Assembly (NCBI RefSeq): GCF_002980555.1
Contig: NZ_PVBT01000002.1
Span: forward strand, 496,001-560,000
Length of the DNA: 64,000 bases
Direction of reading: 5' to 3'
Source of the DNA: Phyllobacterium myrsinacearum
GTDB lineage: Bacteria > Pseudomonadota > Alphaproteobacteria > Rhizobiales > Rhizobiaceae
In this document: piece after piece, positions 50,699 to 58,595 of the stretch
How positions within the stretch are numbered: position 1 is the first letter of the stretch
Layout: each line of letters opens with the position of its first letter
Position numbers and translations under genes: made by a program
The notes under the pieces: model-generated
Databases searched by the model: none
What the model was told of the DNA's origin: nothing
Seen by the model: only the letters and a program-made list of their open reading frames with translations

Positions 50699-51663
50699 TG
50701 CATATCGGCCTGTCGCTGACGCCGTTCGGCCATCATCCGGCCGCCTGGCGCGCAAAAAGCGGCCAGCTGGACGCGCTCGATTTCAATCACATGGCGGCGC
50801 AGGGGAAACAGGCCGAGGCTGGCGGGCTGGATTTCGTCCTGCTGGCCGATAGCCTTGGTCAGCGGCCTCATGATGATCTGTCGCCGCTTGCCGTGCCGTT
50901 CGAGCCAACCATGCTGGTCTCGGCGCTGGCGACGGCCACACGCAGCATCGGCTTGATTGCCGCCGCAGCAACGCATCAGCACGAACCCTATAATCTCGCC
51001 CGGCGTTTTGCCTCCCTCGATCTGATCGGCGACGGGCGTACCGGCTGGAACGTCATCGGTTCCGGCGATCCCGATCGCGATCAGGAATATCTTGCCGTGG
51101 TATCCGGGCTCTGGAACAGCTGGGACGATGATGCCTTTGTCCATGACAAGGCCCGGGGCCGGTTTTTCGAACCTGATAAAATGCATGTCCTCAACCACAA
51201 GGGCGCGCATTTCACCGTGCGCGGCCCACTCAATGTCAATCCGTCACCGCAGGGCAGGCCGGTGATCAGCCATGTCCTGACGCCGGACACTGTTGAGATT
51301 GCCGCCCGTTCGGCGGATGTGGTTTTCCTGCCGGATACATTGGGAGCACTTGCCATCAAACTGGTTGAACGCCTTGGCGCGTATGGGCGCCAGCGCGGCG
51401 ATATCCGGCTGCTGGCAAACATCGTTCCCCCCATCGGCACGGCTGCCAGCATTGCCGACCAGATGCAGAAGCAGGCAGTGGCGGCCGGTCTCGACGGATT
51501 TGTCCTTCTGCCGCCCCGTGCGCCCGAAAATATTGCCAGCTTCGTCGATGAGGTCATTCCGGAATTGCGGCGGCGCGGCGCCTTCCGTCCTGCCTATGAT
51601 GCCGTGACATTGCGCGGCCATCTCGGCCTTGCGCATCCGGTCCGGCAGGAGCGTGCATCATGA
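50695..51663 (+). CDS. LLM-class FMN-dependent monooxygenase (short NtaA/SnaA/DszA-like)
   Basis: A 322-residue bacterial-luciferase-like flavoprotein. It carries the family sequence GGLDFVLLADS, RFASLDLIGDGRTGWNVIGSGD and the C-terminal VIPELRRRGAFRPAYD...LRGHLGL, as in NtaA/SnaA/DszA enzymes that use FMNH2 and O2 on amines or organosulfur compounds. It is about 100 residues shorter than the two related proteins in this locus. Overlaps on both sides (ATGA) place it in the operon. Confidence 0.88.
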   Translation: MMHIGLSLTPFGHHPAAWRAKSGQLDALDFNHMAAQGKQAEAGGLDFVLLADSLGQRPHDDLSPLAVPFEPTMLVSALATATRSIGLIAAAATHQHEPYNLARRFASLDLIGDGRTGWNVIGSGDPDRDQEYLAVVSGLWNSWDDDAFVHDKARGRFFEPDKMHVLNHKGAHFTVRGPLNVNPSPQGRPVISHVLTPDTVEIAARSADVVFLPDTLGALAIKLVERLGAYGRQRGDIRLLANIVPPIGTAASIADQMQKQAVAAGLDGFVLLPPRAPENIASFVDEVIPELRRRGAFRPAYDAVTLRGHLGLAHPVRQERAS

Positions 51664-52982
51664 GTACGGACCAGATGAAACTCGGTGCCTTTCTGATGGC
51701 TGGCGGCCATCACATCGCCGCTTGGCGCCATCCCGACGCCCATGCCAATGCCGGGGCCGATATCGGCCATTTCATCCAGCTGGCCCAGACGGCCGAACGG
51801 GCCAAGTTCGACATGGTCTTTATCGAAGACGCCGCGGCCATTCGCGAGCGTAACCCGGAGATTGCCAGCCAGGCGGCGCGCTCAACCAGTTTCGAGCCGC
51901 TTAGTCTGCTGGCGGCGCTGGCGGTAAATACCTCCCGCATCGGTCTCGTTGCCACGGCATCCACCACCTATAACGAGCCCTATGGCCTTGCCCGCACATT
52001 CGCCGCGCTTGATCAGCTCAGCGGCGGGCGGGCCGGATGGAATCTGGTAACGTCCGCCAGTGACCTTGAAGCGGAGAACTTTGTCTCGAGCGGCTTGCGG
52101 CCGCATGGCCAGCGCTATGAACGGGCAGAGGAATTTGCCGAGGCTGCCGCCGCTGTCTGGGATAGCGTGGACGAGGGGGCCTATGTCCTCGACGCGGAAC
52201 GGGGTGTCTATGCCGATCCGGCAAAACTTCATCCGGTCGATCACCGTGGCACGCATTTCACCGTCACGGGCGTACTGGACAGCCAGAGATCGCCGCAGGG
52301 CAGGCCGCTGATGGTGCAGGCCGGTGCCTCCGACGTTGGCAAGGACCTTGCCGCGCGGACCGCCGATGTGGTCTTTTCCGCCGCCCAGACCATGGGCGAA
52401 GCGCAGGCCTTCTATACCGATGTGAAAGCCCGGCTGGCTAAATTTGGCCGTCAGACGGACGATCTCAAGATCATGCCCGGCGTTTCGCCCATCGTCGGCG
52501 AAACCGAAAGCGAAGCGCGGGCAAAGTATGAAGCGCTGCAGGAGCTGATCCCGGATCAGGTCGGCGTGGCGCTGCTGGCGAGCTATCTCAGCCTCAAGGA
52601 CCTGTCGAACCATCCGCTCGACGGTCCTCTGCCGGATATGCCGCAGACCGATGGCATCCAGAGCAGGCAGCAGCTCATCATCGATCTCGGCCGCAGGGAA
52701 AACCTGTCCATCCGGCAACTGGCACGGCATTTCGCCGGAGCGCGCGGCCATTGGCAGCTGATCGGCACACCCGTCCAGATCGCCGATGCGCTGGAAGAAC
52801 GGTTCCGCGGCAAGGCAGCCGACGGGTTTAATGTCATGCCGCCGCTCTTTCCCACGGGGCTTGATGATTTTGTGAGACTGGTCGTGCCGGAACTGCGCCG
52901 CCGCGGCCTCTTCCGCCGGGAATATGAAGGGCGCACGCTGCGGGAAAATCTGGGTGTCAGAACACCGGCCCGTTCGTCATGA
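51660..52982 (+). CDS. LLM-class FMN-dependent monooxygenase (NtaA/SnaA/DszA family)
   Basis: A 440-residue flavin monooxygenase of normal family length. Motifs are TAERAKFDMVFIEDAAA, TYNEPYGLARTFAALDQLSGGRAGWNLVTSASDLEAENF, HRGTHFTVTGVLDSQRSPQGRPLMVQAGASDVGKDLA and the C-terminal VPELRRRGLFRREYEGRTLRENLG. Relatives desulfurise or N-dealkylate small molecules using reduced FMN from a separate reductase; such a reductase is encoded at 57980. The substrate is unknown. Confidence 0.9.
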   Translation: MSTDQMKLGAFLMAGGHHIAAWRHPDAHANAGADIGHFIQLAQTAERAKFDMVFIEDAAAIRERNPEIASQAARSTSFEPLSLLAALAVNTSRIGLVATASTTYNEPYGLARTFAALDQLSGGRAGWNLVTSASDLEAENFVSSGLRPHGQRYERAEEFAEAAAAVWDSVDEGAYVLDAERGVYADPAKLHPVDHRGTHFTVTGVLDSQRSPQGRPLMVQAGASDVGKDLAARTADVVFSAAQTMGEAQAFYTDVKARLAKFGRQTDDLKIMPGVSPIVGETESEARAKYEALQELIPDQVGVALLASYLSLKDLSNHPLDGPLPDMPQTDGIQSRQQLIIDLGRRENLSIRQLARHFAGARGHWQLIGTPVQIADALEERFRGKAADGFNVMPPLFPTGLDDFVRLVVPELRRRGLFRREYEGRTLRENLGVRTPARSS

Positions 52983-53998
52983 GCAGAGAGAACAGCATGA
53001 AACCGATCTATATCGACTATCTGAATGCCCTCGACATCGAGGCGCTGCAACTGACCGATGCGGAGATTCTGGCCGCCATCGAAACCTCGCTCGCTGCACA
53101 GGGCAATGGTCAGACCGTGATCGAGCCGCGGGTGCACCTGGAGCCTGATGAAACGTTTCATGGCCATTTCAACGTGCTGCGCGGCTATGTGGCGCCGCTC
53201 AATCTGGCGGGCGTCAAGATCGTTGGCGATTTCGTTGATAATTATAAGCTGAACTACCCTTCCGAATTCGGCGTGCTCAATCTGTTCGATCCGCGCACGG
53301 GTGCGCCAAAAGCCATTCTGGATGCCACTGTCATCACCGACATGCGCACCGGCGCGATCACCGCGCTCGGCGCAAAACATCTGGCGCGCAGGAATTCCAA
53401 GGTGCTTGGCCATATCGGCGCGCGCGGCACGGCCTACTGGAATGTGCGGCTGCTCGACCATCTCTTTGATTTCGATGAAATCCGCGTGCATTCGCGCCGT
53501 CCGGAAAGCCGCGATGCCTTTGCCAAAAAACTCGCCGATGATCTCGGCAAACCGATAACCGTCACCGACAATTGGCAGGCCTGTGTCGAGGGTGCCGATA
53601 TCGTGGTCGAGGCATCGCGCCTGCCGGAACCGCAGCCCATGCTGAAGACCGAATGGATCAAGCCCGGCGCCTTCGTCGTGCCCTACGGCACGATGAGCGC
53701 GGTGGAACTGTCGCTCACCGATATCATGGACAAGCTGGTGGTTGATGACTGGGGCCAGTGCAAGGGCGGCAAATTCGGCTCGCTGCGCGCCCACGTCGAG
53801 GCAGGAAAACTGTCCGAACAGACGCTGCATGCGGAACTTGGCCAGATCGTCGCCGGCCACAGGACGGGACGCGAGAACGACGGCGAAACCATCCTGTTCT
53901 GGCACAGGGGCCTGTCGCTCAGCGATATCGCGCTCGGCTATGCCATGCTCGAGAAGGCGAGGGCAAACAATATCGGCCAAAGGTTGCGGTTCGCATGA
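52979..53998 (+). CDS. Ornithine cyclodeaminase/mu-crystallin family protein
   Basis: A 339-residue NAD(P)-dependent enzyme of the OCD/mu-crystallin family, which includes ornithine cyclodeaminase, alanine dehydrogenase and ketimine reductases. Visible features are LNLFDPRTGAPKAILDATVITDMRTGA and the nucleotide site KVLGHIGARGTAYWNVRLL (GxxGxxG form), with VEASRLPEPQPML and AFVVPYGTMSAVE downstream. A role in forming or reducing an imine is likely, but not specifically ornithine. ATG 52979 overlaps the previous stop; ATG 52997 is an alternative. Confidence 0.85.
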   Translation: MSRENSMKPIYIDYLNALDIEALQLTDAEILAAIETSLAAQGNGQTVIEPRVHLEPDETFHGHFNVLRGYVAPLNLAGVKIVGDFVDNYKLNYPSEFGVLNLFDPRTGAPKAILDATVITDMRTGAITALGAKHLARRNSKVLGHIGARGTAYWNVRLLDHLFDFDEIRVHSRRPESRDAFAKKLADDLGKPITVTDNWQACVEGADIVVEASRLPEPQPMLKTEWIKPGAFVVPYGTMSAVELSLTDIMDKLVVDDWGQCKGGKFGSLRAHVEAGKLSEQTLHAELGQIVAGHRTGRENDGETILFWHRGLSLSDIALGYAMLEKARANNIGQRLRFA

Positions 53999-55473
53999 AC
54001 ACGCTCGTTCTCTCGGGATCAGGCGTCACCATCGCCGATATTGCTGCCGTCGCGCGCCAGGATACTATCGTCACCGCGACGCCCGGTGTATGGGCGAGGC
54101 TGGCCGAGGCGAGGGCCGTGCTTGATGCGGCAGCGGCTTCAGGGCAGCAGATTTACGGCCTGAACACGGGGCTTGGAGCCAATCTCAAGACGGCGGTTGC
54201 CGATGAAACGGGTGAGTTTCAGCCGCAGCTGGTGCGCGGACGCGGTGCCGGTGTCGGCCCCGCACTGCCGCGCGACGAGACCCGGGCCGTCATGGCGGCG
54301 CGTCTCTCCATGCTGGCAACCGGCGGTTCCGGCCTGTCGCCGGATGTTTTTGCCGATCTGCTCGCGCTTATCAATCACAAGGTGCATCCGCTGGTCCCAT
54401 CCATCGGGTCGATCGGTGCGGGCGACCTTGTCCTGCTCTCCGCCATTGCCCAGACCATGATCGGCGAGGGGCAAGCCGAATATGACGGCGTGGTGCTCGC
54501 CTCAGCCGAAGCTCTGTCAAAAGCTGGTCTTCGACCCTCGGTGCTTGGTCCGAAGGATGGGTTGTCGCTTCTCAATGCGTCGGCGGTCTCGGCGGGGAAG
54601 GGTGCGCTGGCCGTTGCCGACGCCCGTGTTTTGCTCGACTATCAGCGGCAGGCCGCTGCGCTCAGCTTTGAGGGGCTTGGCGGCAACCCGCTTATCCTCA
54701 CCCCAGCAATTCAGCGCGCGCGCCCGGCAGCCGGGCAAATGCGGGAAGCCGAAGGGCTCCTTGCCCGTCTCGACGGTTCGTCGCTGTATGACGCGCGTGC
54801 AGCCATTCAGGACCCGCTCAGCCTGCGCTGCGTCGCCTCGATCCACGGGGCGCTGGCGCATGCGCTGGATGCGGCAAGAGAAGCCGTGGAGATTGAGCTG
54901 AATGCGGCGGCGGACAATCCGCTGGTGCTTGTCGATGAGAACAGGGTGCTTTCAACGGGGAATTTTCACACACCGTCTTTGGCGCTGGCGTTTGAAACCC
55001 TGGGACTTGCCATTGCGCAGACGGCGCTTGCCTGTGCGGCCCGGTTCATTCAACTGACCGGCTCCGGCCGCAATGGCCTGCCGCGCTACCTTTCATCGGT
55101 CGGCGGCGCATCCGCCGGTTTTGTCCCGCTGCAGAAGACGGTTACGGCGCTCGCCGGTGCGATCCGGCACAAGGCCAATCCGGTCATGCTGGATTTCCTG
55201 CCCGTTTCCGAAGGGGTTGAGGATCACGCCACCCAGACGCTCCTCGCGGTTGCAAAATGCGCCGATATGCTCGGCCTCTGGCGCCATCTCATTGCCTGCG
55301 AAATGCTGGCTGGAGCGCAGGCCGTCGATCTGCGCGCGGGTCACCGTTGCGGCCGCGGTACGCAGCAGACCCATGATCTGGTGCGCTCCGTTGCCGGACC
55401 TCTCATCGAAGACCGTCCGCTTGGACATGAGGTATCCCGCCTTGCGGAGCGTCTGCGGGATACCGGCGCGTGA
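53995..55473 (+). CDS. HAL/PAL-family lyase homologue lacking the MIO-forming Ser
   Basis: A 492-residue member of the histidine/phenylalanine ammonia-lyase superfamily: QIYGLNTGLGAN (Tyr54 lid), LLNAS (Asn194), IQDPLSLRC (Gln272, Arg278), STGNFHTPSLA and VSEGVEDHA (Glu409). The MIO cofactor normally forms from Ala-Ser-Gly in GSVGASGDL; here the sequence reads GSIGAGDL (residues 138-145), with the Ser deleted. The Tyr after QDP is Leu275. MIO-dependent deamination therefore seems impossible. Elimination of a better leaving group such as trimethylamine, as reported for ergothionase-type lyases, is a reasonable inference. ATG 53995 overlaps the previous stop (ATGA). Confidence 0.85.
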   Translation: MNTLVLSGSGVTIADIAAVARQDTIVTATPGVWARLAEARAVLDAAAASGQQIYGLNTGLGANLKTAVADETGEFQPQLVRGRGAGVGPALPRDETRAVMAARLSMLATGGSGLSPDVFADLLALINHKVHPLVPSIGSIGAGDLVLLSAIAQTMIGEGQAEYDGVVLASAEALSKAGLRPSVLGPKDGLSLLNASAVSAGKGALAVADARVLLDYQRQAAALSFEGLGGNPLILTPAIQRARPAAGQMREAEGLLARLDGSSLYDARAAIQDPLSLRCVASIHGALAHALDAAREAVEIELNAAADNPLVLVDENRVLSTGNFHTPSLALAFETLGLAIAQTALACAARFIQLTGSGRNGLPRYLSSVGGASAGFVPLQKTVTALAGAIRHKANPVMLDFLPVSEGVEDHATQTLLAVAKCADMLGLWRHLIACEMLAGAQAVDLRAGHRCGRGTQQTHDLVRSVAGPLIEDRPLGHEVSRLAERLRDTGA

Positions 55474-55499
55474 CGGAGCTGAAGCTGTTGGCCGCCGGG

Positions 55500-56444
55500 C
55501 TACTTCTGAAGCTTGGACGCCAACAGTGCGGGCGCGTTCACACAGCGCAGGCATTCATCGATGAACCATGATTTGAAAGCCGCAACAACGGACCGTTGTG
55601 TGCTTCTGCGCGGCGTGGTGATGCAATAGGGATTGGCAAGGTCGAGCACGTGATTGCAGGCAACGACCAGCTCTCCCGCTTCCACTTGGCGGGCACAGAA
55701 CAATCCCTGCGCGAGCGTTATGCCCAATCCGCCGCGCGCCAGGTCGAGCGCAGCCATGGACGAGTTGGCGGTCATCCCATGCTGGATATGGCGGCCGGGC
55801 GTCACACCGGCGGAGGCGAACCAGTTTCGCCATGATGGAAAGGAGGCTCCCGCAGGCCCCCAGTCGGTGTGGATCAAGGGGGCGGACAGCAACCTTTCCG
55901 GAGAGGCCATCGGCTCATGCCCGGCCAGGAACTGCGGAGAACACACCGGATAGACCGCATCGGTGCCAATCGCTTCGGTGACATGTTCCGGATAATGAAA
56001 GACACCGTAGGAAAGACGCATGTCGATGAGATCACGGTCGAATGGCACTGGATCATCTTCACCCCTGAGGGAGATGTCGACCGGGCCGTGGATATCGACG
56101 AATCGCGGCAGACGCGAGGAGAGCCAGCCCATGGCAACGGATGGTGCCACCGACACCACCAGCGAGGACCGCTGATTGCCGCTGCCAAGCTCGCGCGACA
56201 CGCTCCTGAGTTCATTGAAGGCATTGGCAAGCCGTGGAAAAATCTCCAATCCAGCCTCGGTCAGCACGACACGCCGGTTGATGCGATGAAACAGCTTGCG
56301 TCCCACCTGATCCTCAAGTGCGCGAATGAGCTGACTGACCGCAGCGGCCGAAATCGCCAATTCTTCGGACGCAGCGACAAAGCTTCCACAGCGGGCGGCG
56401 GCCTCGACCGCCTGCAAGCCGCGTAAAGAGGGGATACCCGTCAT
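55500..56444 (-). CDS. LysR-family transcriptional regulator (GcvA-like)
   Basis: A 314-residue regulator. The N-terminal winged HTH is LQAVEAAARCGSFVAASEELAISAAAVSQLIRALE (split about residues 8-42), with LFHRINRRVVLTEAG. The effector domain resembles GcvA-type proteins (WRNWFASAGV, LDLARGGLGITLAQGLF). ATG 56444 has GGAG about 9 nt upstream; the longer frame to 56495 runs through the operator palindrome. It is divergent from the third flavin monooxygenase and converges on the lyase gene, so it probably controls this locus. Confidence 0.92.
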   Translation of the reverse strand: MTGIPSLRGLQAVEAAARCGSFVAASEELAISAAAVSQLIRALEDQVGRKLFHRINRRVVLTEAGLEIFPRLANAFNELRSVSRELGSGNQRSSLVVSVAPSVAMGWLSSRLPRFVDIHGPVDISLRGEDDPVPFDRDLIDMRLSYGVFHYPEHVTEAIGTDAVYPVCSPQFLAGHEPMASPERLLSAPLIHTDWGPAGASFPSWRNWFASAGVTPGRHIQHGMTANSSMAALDLARGGLGITLAQGLFCARQVEAGELVVACNHVLDLANPYCITTPRRSTQRSVVAAFKSWFIDECLRCVNAPALLASKLQK

Positions 56445-56460
56445 CCCATCACTCCGGAAT

Positions 56461-56479
56461 AGATAAGTTGAACTTATCT
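56461..56479. promoter_or_regulatory. Perfect 9-bp inverted repeat, probable LysR operator
   Basis: AGATAAGTT (56461-56469) and AACTTATCT (56471-56479) around a single G, between the divergent LysR and flavin-monooxygenase genes. It lies 17 bases upstream of the LysR start and about 85 bases before the GTG of the monooxygenase, and contains a T-n11-A element of the LysR type. Confidence 0.7.
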
Positions 56480-56564
56480 TTCTTGCAGAAATCATCGCTT
56501 TTGCAAAGGGAAAGCCTCGCCTAATTTAGCTGGCAGCGCAGGACATGGCCATTCCGGAGCAAGC

Positions 56565-57983
56565 GTGATCAACGAAACACCGGCCAAGGGAAGGTCTGCC
56601 ATGCCGCGCCGTCAGATGATTTTAGCTGGCTTTTTCTTCAACCCCCAGGGAGATCATCGCCTGTCATGGCGGCATCCGCGTGCACCCGGCCGTGAATTTC
56701 TCGATCTGGATTACTATCGCCGATTGGCAGAGGCTGCGGAGCGCGCCAAGCTCGATACGATCTTCATCGCCGATCATCTCGGCATCTGGGATACCTATGG
56801 CAGCGGGCTGGCGCATTATGCCAATCCCAGGCTGGAACCTTTATCGCTCGTATCGGCTCTATCTGCAGTCACCAAGGACATCGGCTTCATGGTGACGGCG
56901 TCGAGTTCCTACAACGAACCATTCAACACTGCCCGCATGTTTGCTTCGATGGATCACATCAGCAGAGGCCGGGTCGCATGGAACGTCGTGACATCGGCTC
57001 TGGAAGAAGAGGCCGCCAACTTCGGCCGCGATGCCAATATCGAGCATGCGGTCCGCTACGAGCGTGCCGCCGAGTTCCTCGATGTGGCCAAAGCCCTGTG
57101 GGACAGCTGGGAGGACGATGCGCTTGTCATCGACAAGGCCACGGGCCTTTTCGCCCATCGCGAACACGTGCATTATCTCGACCATCGGGGAAAGCACTTC
57201 AAGGTAAAGGGGCCGCTCAACGTACCGCGGCCGCCGCAGGGCCATCCGGTGATCGTCCAGGCCGGGTCGTCCGATGCGGGCAGAAATCTTGCTGCGGCAC
57301 ATGCGGATGTGCATTTTGCCGTCATTCGCAGCGAGGCGGAAGGGCTGAGCTATCGCGCGGATATCAACAGCCGCCTGGCGAAATATGGCCGCGCGCCGGA
57401 AAGCCTCAAGCTCCTGCCGGGTATTCTGCCGATCGTCGCTGCCTCCGCATCCGAAGCGCAGGAAAAACAGGACTATCTCGAGACTTTGATGCTGGATGCG
57501 GTTGCCGTCGACCTCCTTTCCAGTTGGGCGGGGGTGGATTTGTCCCGCTATCCGCTCGATGGACCAGTACCGGACCTGCCTGACGAGGGCACGTTCAACG
57601 GCTGGCGCACCTGGCTGGCGCTTGTCAAGGACGATGCCAACAAGGGTCTTTCCATACGCCAGCTCGCCCGCAAGATCGCCAATACCGGCTCGGTTCCGCT
57701 GGTTGCCGGGACCGCGTCGCAAGTCGCTGATCAGCTGGAGGCCTGGTTCGTTTCGGGGGTGGCTGACGGGTACAACCTGATGTTTCCGCTGCTGCCGGAG
57801 GATTGGTTGAATTTCATGCAGACCGTGGTGCCGGAATTGCAAAGGCGCGGTTTGTTCAGAACCGAGTACGAGCCCGGCACATTGCGCGACCGTCTGGGGC
57901 TGGCGCGCCCCCAGAATGCATTTGCTGCCCGTCGCGAAGCGCCGGATCGCGTCCGGGCCGGAAAAGCCGGGATTCGGCCATGA
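56565..57983 (+). CDS. LLM-class FMN-dependent monooxygenase (third copy)
   Basis: A 472-residue NtaA/SnaA/DszA-family flavoprotein. Motifs are SWRHPRAPGREFLDLDYYRRLAEAAERAKLD, ARMFASMDHISRGRVAWNVVTSALEEEAANFG, HRGKHFKVKGPLNVPRPPQGHPVIVQAGSSDAGRNLA and VPELQRRGLFRTEYEPGTLRDRLGL. It is clearly paralogous to the 51660 protein. GTG 56565 follows GGAG by 5 nt; ATG 56601, after GGAAGG, is an equally plausible start. It overlaps the FMN reductase start (ATGA). Confidence 0.9.
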   Translation: MINETPAKGRSAMPRRQMILAGFFFNPQGDHRLSWRHPRAPGREFLDLDYYRRLAEAAERAKLDTIFIADHLGIWDTYGSGLAHYANPRLEPLSLVSALSAVTKDIGFMVTASSSYNEPFNTARMFASMDHISRGRVAWNVVTSALEEEAANFGRDANIEHAVRYERAAEFLDVAKALWDSWEDDALVIDKATGLFAHREHVHYLDHRGKHFKVKGPLNVPRPPQGHPVIVQAGSSDAGRNLAAAHADVHFAVIRSEAEGLSYRADINSRLAKYGRAPESLKLLPGILPIVAASASEAQEKQDYLETLMLDAVAVDLLSSWAGVDLSRYPLDGPVPDLPDEGTFNGWRTWLALVKDDANKGLSIRQLARKIANTGSVPLVAGTASQVADQLEAWFVSGVADGYNLMFPLLPEDWLNFMQTVVPELQRRGLFRTEYEPGTLRDRLGLARPQNAFAARREAPDRVRAGKAGIRP

Positions 57984-58573
57984 GCAACCGGAAAGTTCTC
58001 GCCATATCCGCAAGCCTTTCCGCGACATCGAAGACCGCAAGGATGGTCGAAGCGGTCCTGGAAGAATTGCGCGGACAAAAAATCGACACGGAGCACGTCG
58101 TTCTGCGGCATCTCGATCCCGGTGCCCTGCTGTCAGCCGACGCGCAGGCCCCGTCGGTGGCGTCGTTCCTGGAAAAGGTTGCCGCCGCCCATGGTCTGAT
58201 CATCGCCACGCCGATTTACAAGGCATCGTTTTCCGGCCTGTTGAAAGCGGGTCTGGACGTCCTCCCGCAGTTTGCGCTGGCTGGGAAGGTCGTCTTGCCG
58301 CTCGGCACGGGCGGCAGCCTCGCCCATGTCCTGGCGCTTGATTACGGTCTTCGGCCGGTGTTTCAATCCATGGGTGCCCGGCATGTGGTCCAGTCGCATT
58401 ACGTGTGCGAGAGCGATTTTCCCAAAACCGGCGAAATGATATCGCTGCTCGACCCGCTTTGGGCCGCACTTCGTCACGCCTGCGAGAACTTCGTCTATTC
58501 CTTGACCGATGATGAAAGGGCGGCGATGCTCGGACATCCGCGCGGTGTGGTCCCTCGTGTGAACAGCCAATGA
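57980..58573 (+). CDS. NAD(P)H-dependent FMN reductase (SsuE-like)
   Basis: A 197-residue flavodoxin-fold reductase. SASLSATSKTARM at the N-terminus binds FMN phosphate, and TPIYKASFSGLLKAGLDVLPQFALAGKVVLPLGTGG matches SsuE, which supplies FMNH2 to the alkanesulfonate monooxygenase. Its ATGA overlap with a flavin monooxygenase strongly suggests that it feeds the three LLM enzymes in this locus. ATG 57980 is chosen because the longer frame starts inside the previous gene. Confidence 0.92.
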   Translation: MSNRKVLAISASLSATSKTARMVEAVLEELRGQKIDTEHVVLRHLDPGALLSADAQAPSVASFLEKVAAAHGLIIATPIYKASFSGLLKAGLDVLPQFALAGKVVLPLGTGGSLAHVLALDYGLRPVFQSMGARHVVQSHYVCESDFPKTGEMISLLDPLWAALRHACENFVYSLTDDERAAMLGHPRGVVPRVNSQ

Positions 58574-58595
58574 CCACTTTTGAGGGCAGGTCCGA

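Noticed and set aside
52979-53998. Annotation as ornithine cyclodeaminase proper
   Set aside because: No arginine or ornithine catabolic genes are adjacent and the family covers several imine-forming or reducing enzymes; only the family name is supported.
53995-55473. Annotation as plain histidine ammonia-lyase (hutH)
   Set aside because: The MIO-forming Ser is absent and no hut genes are adjacent, so that name would imply a reaction the sequence does not support.
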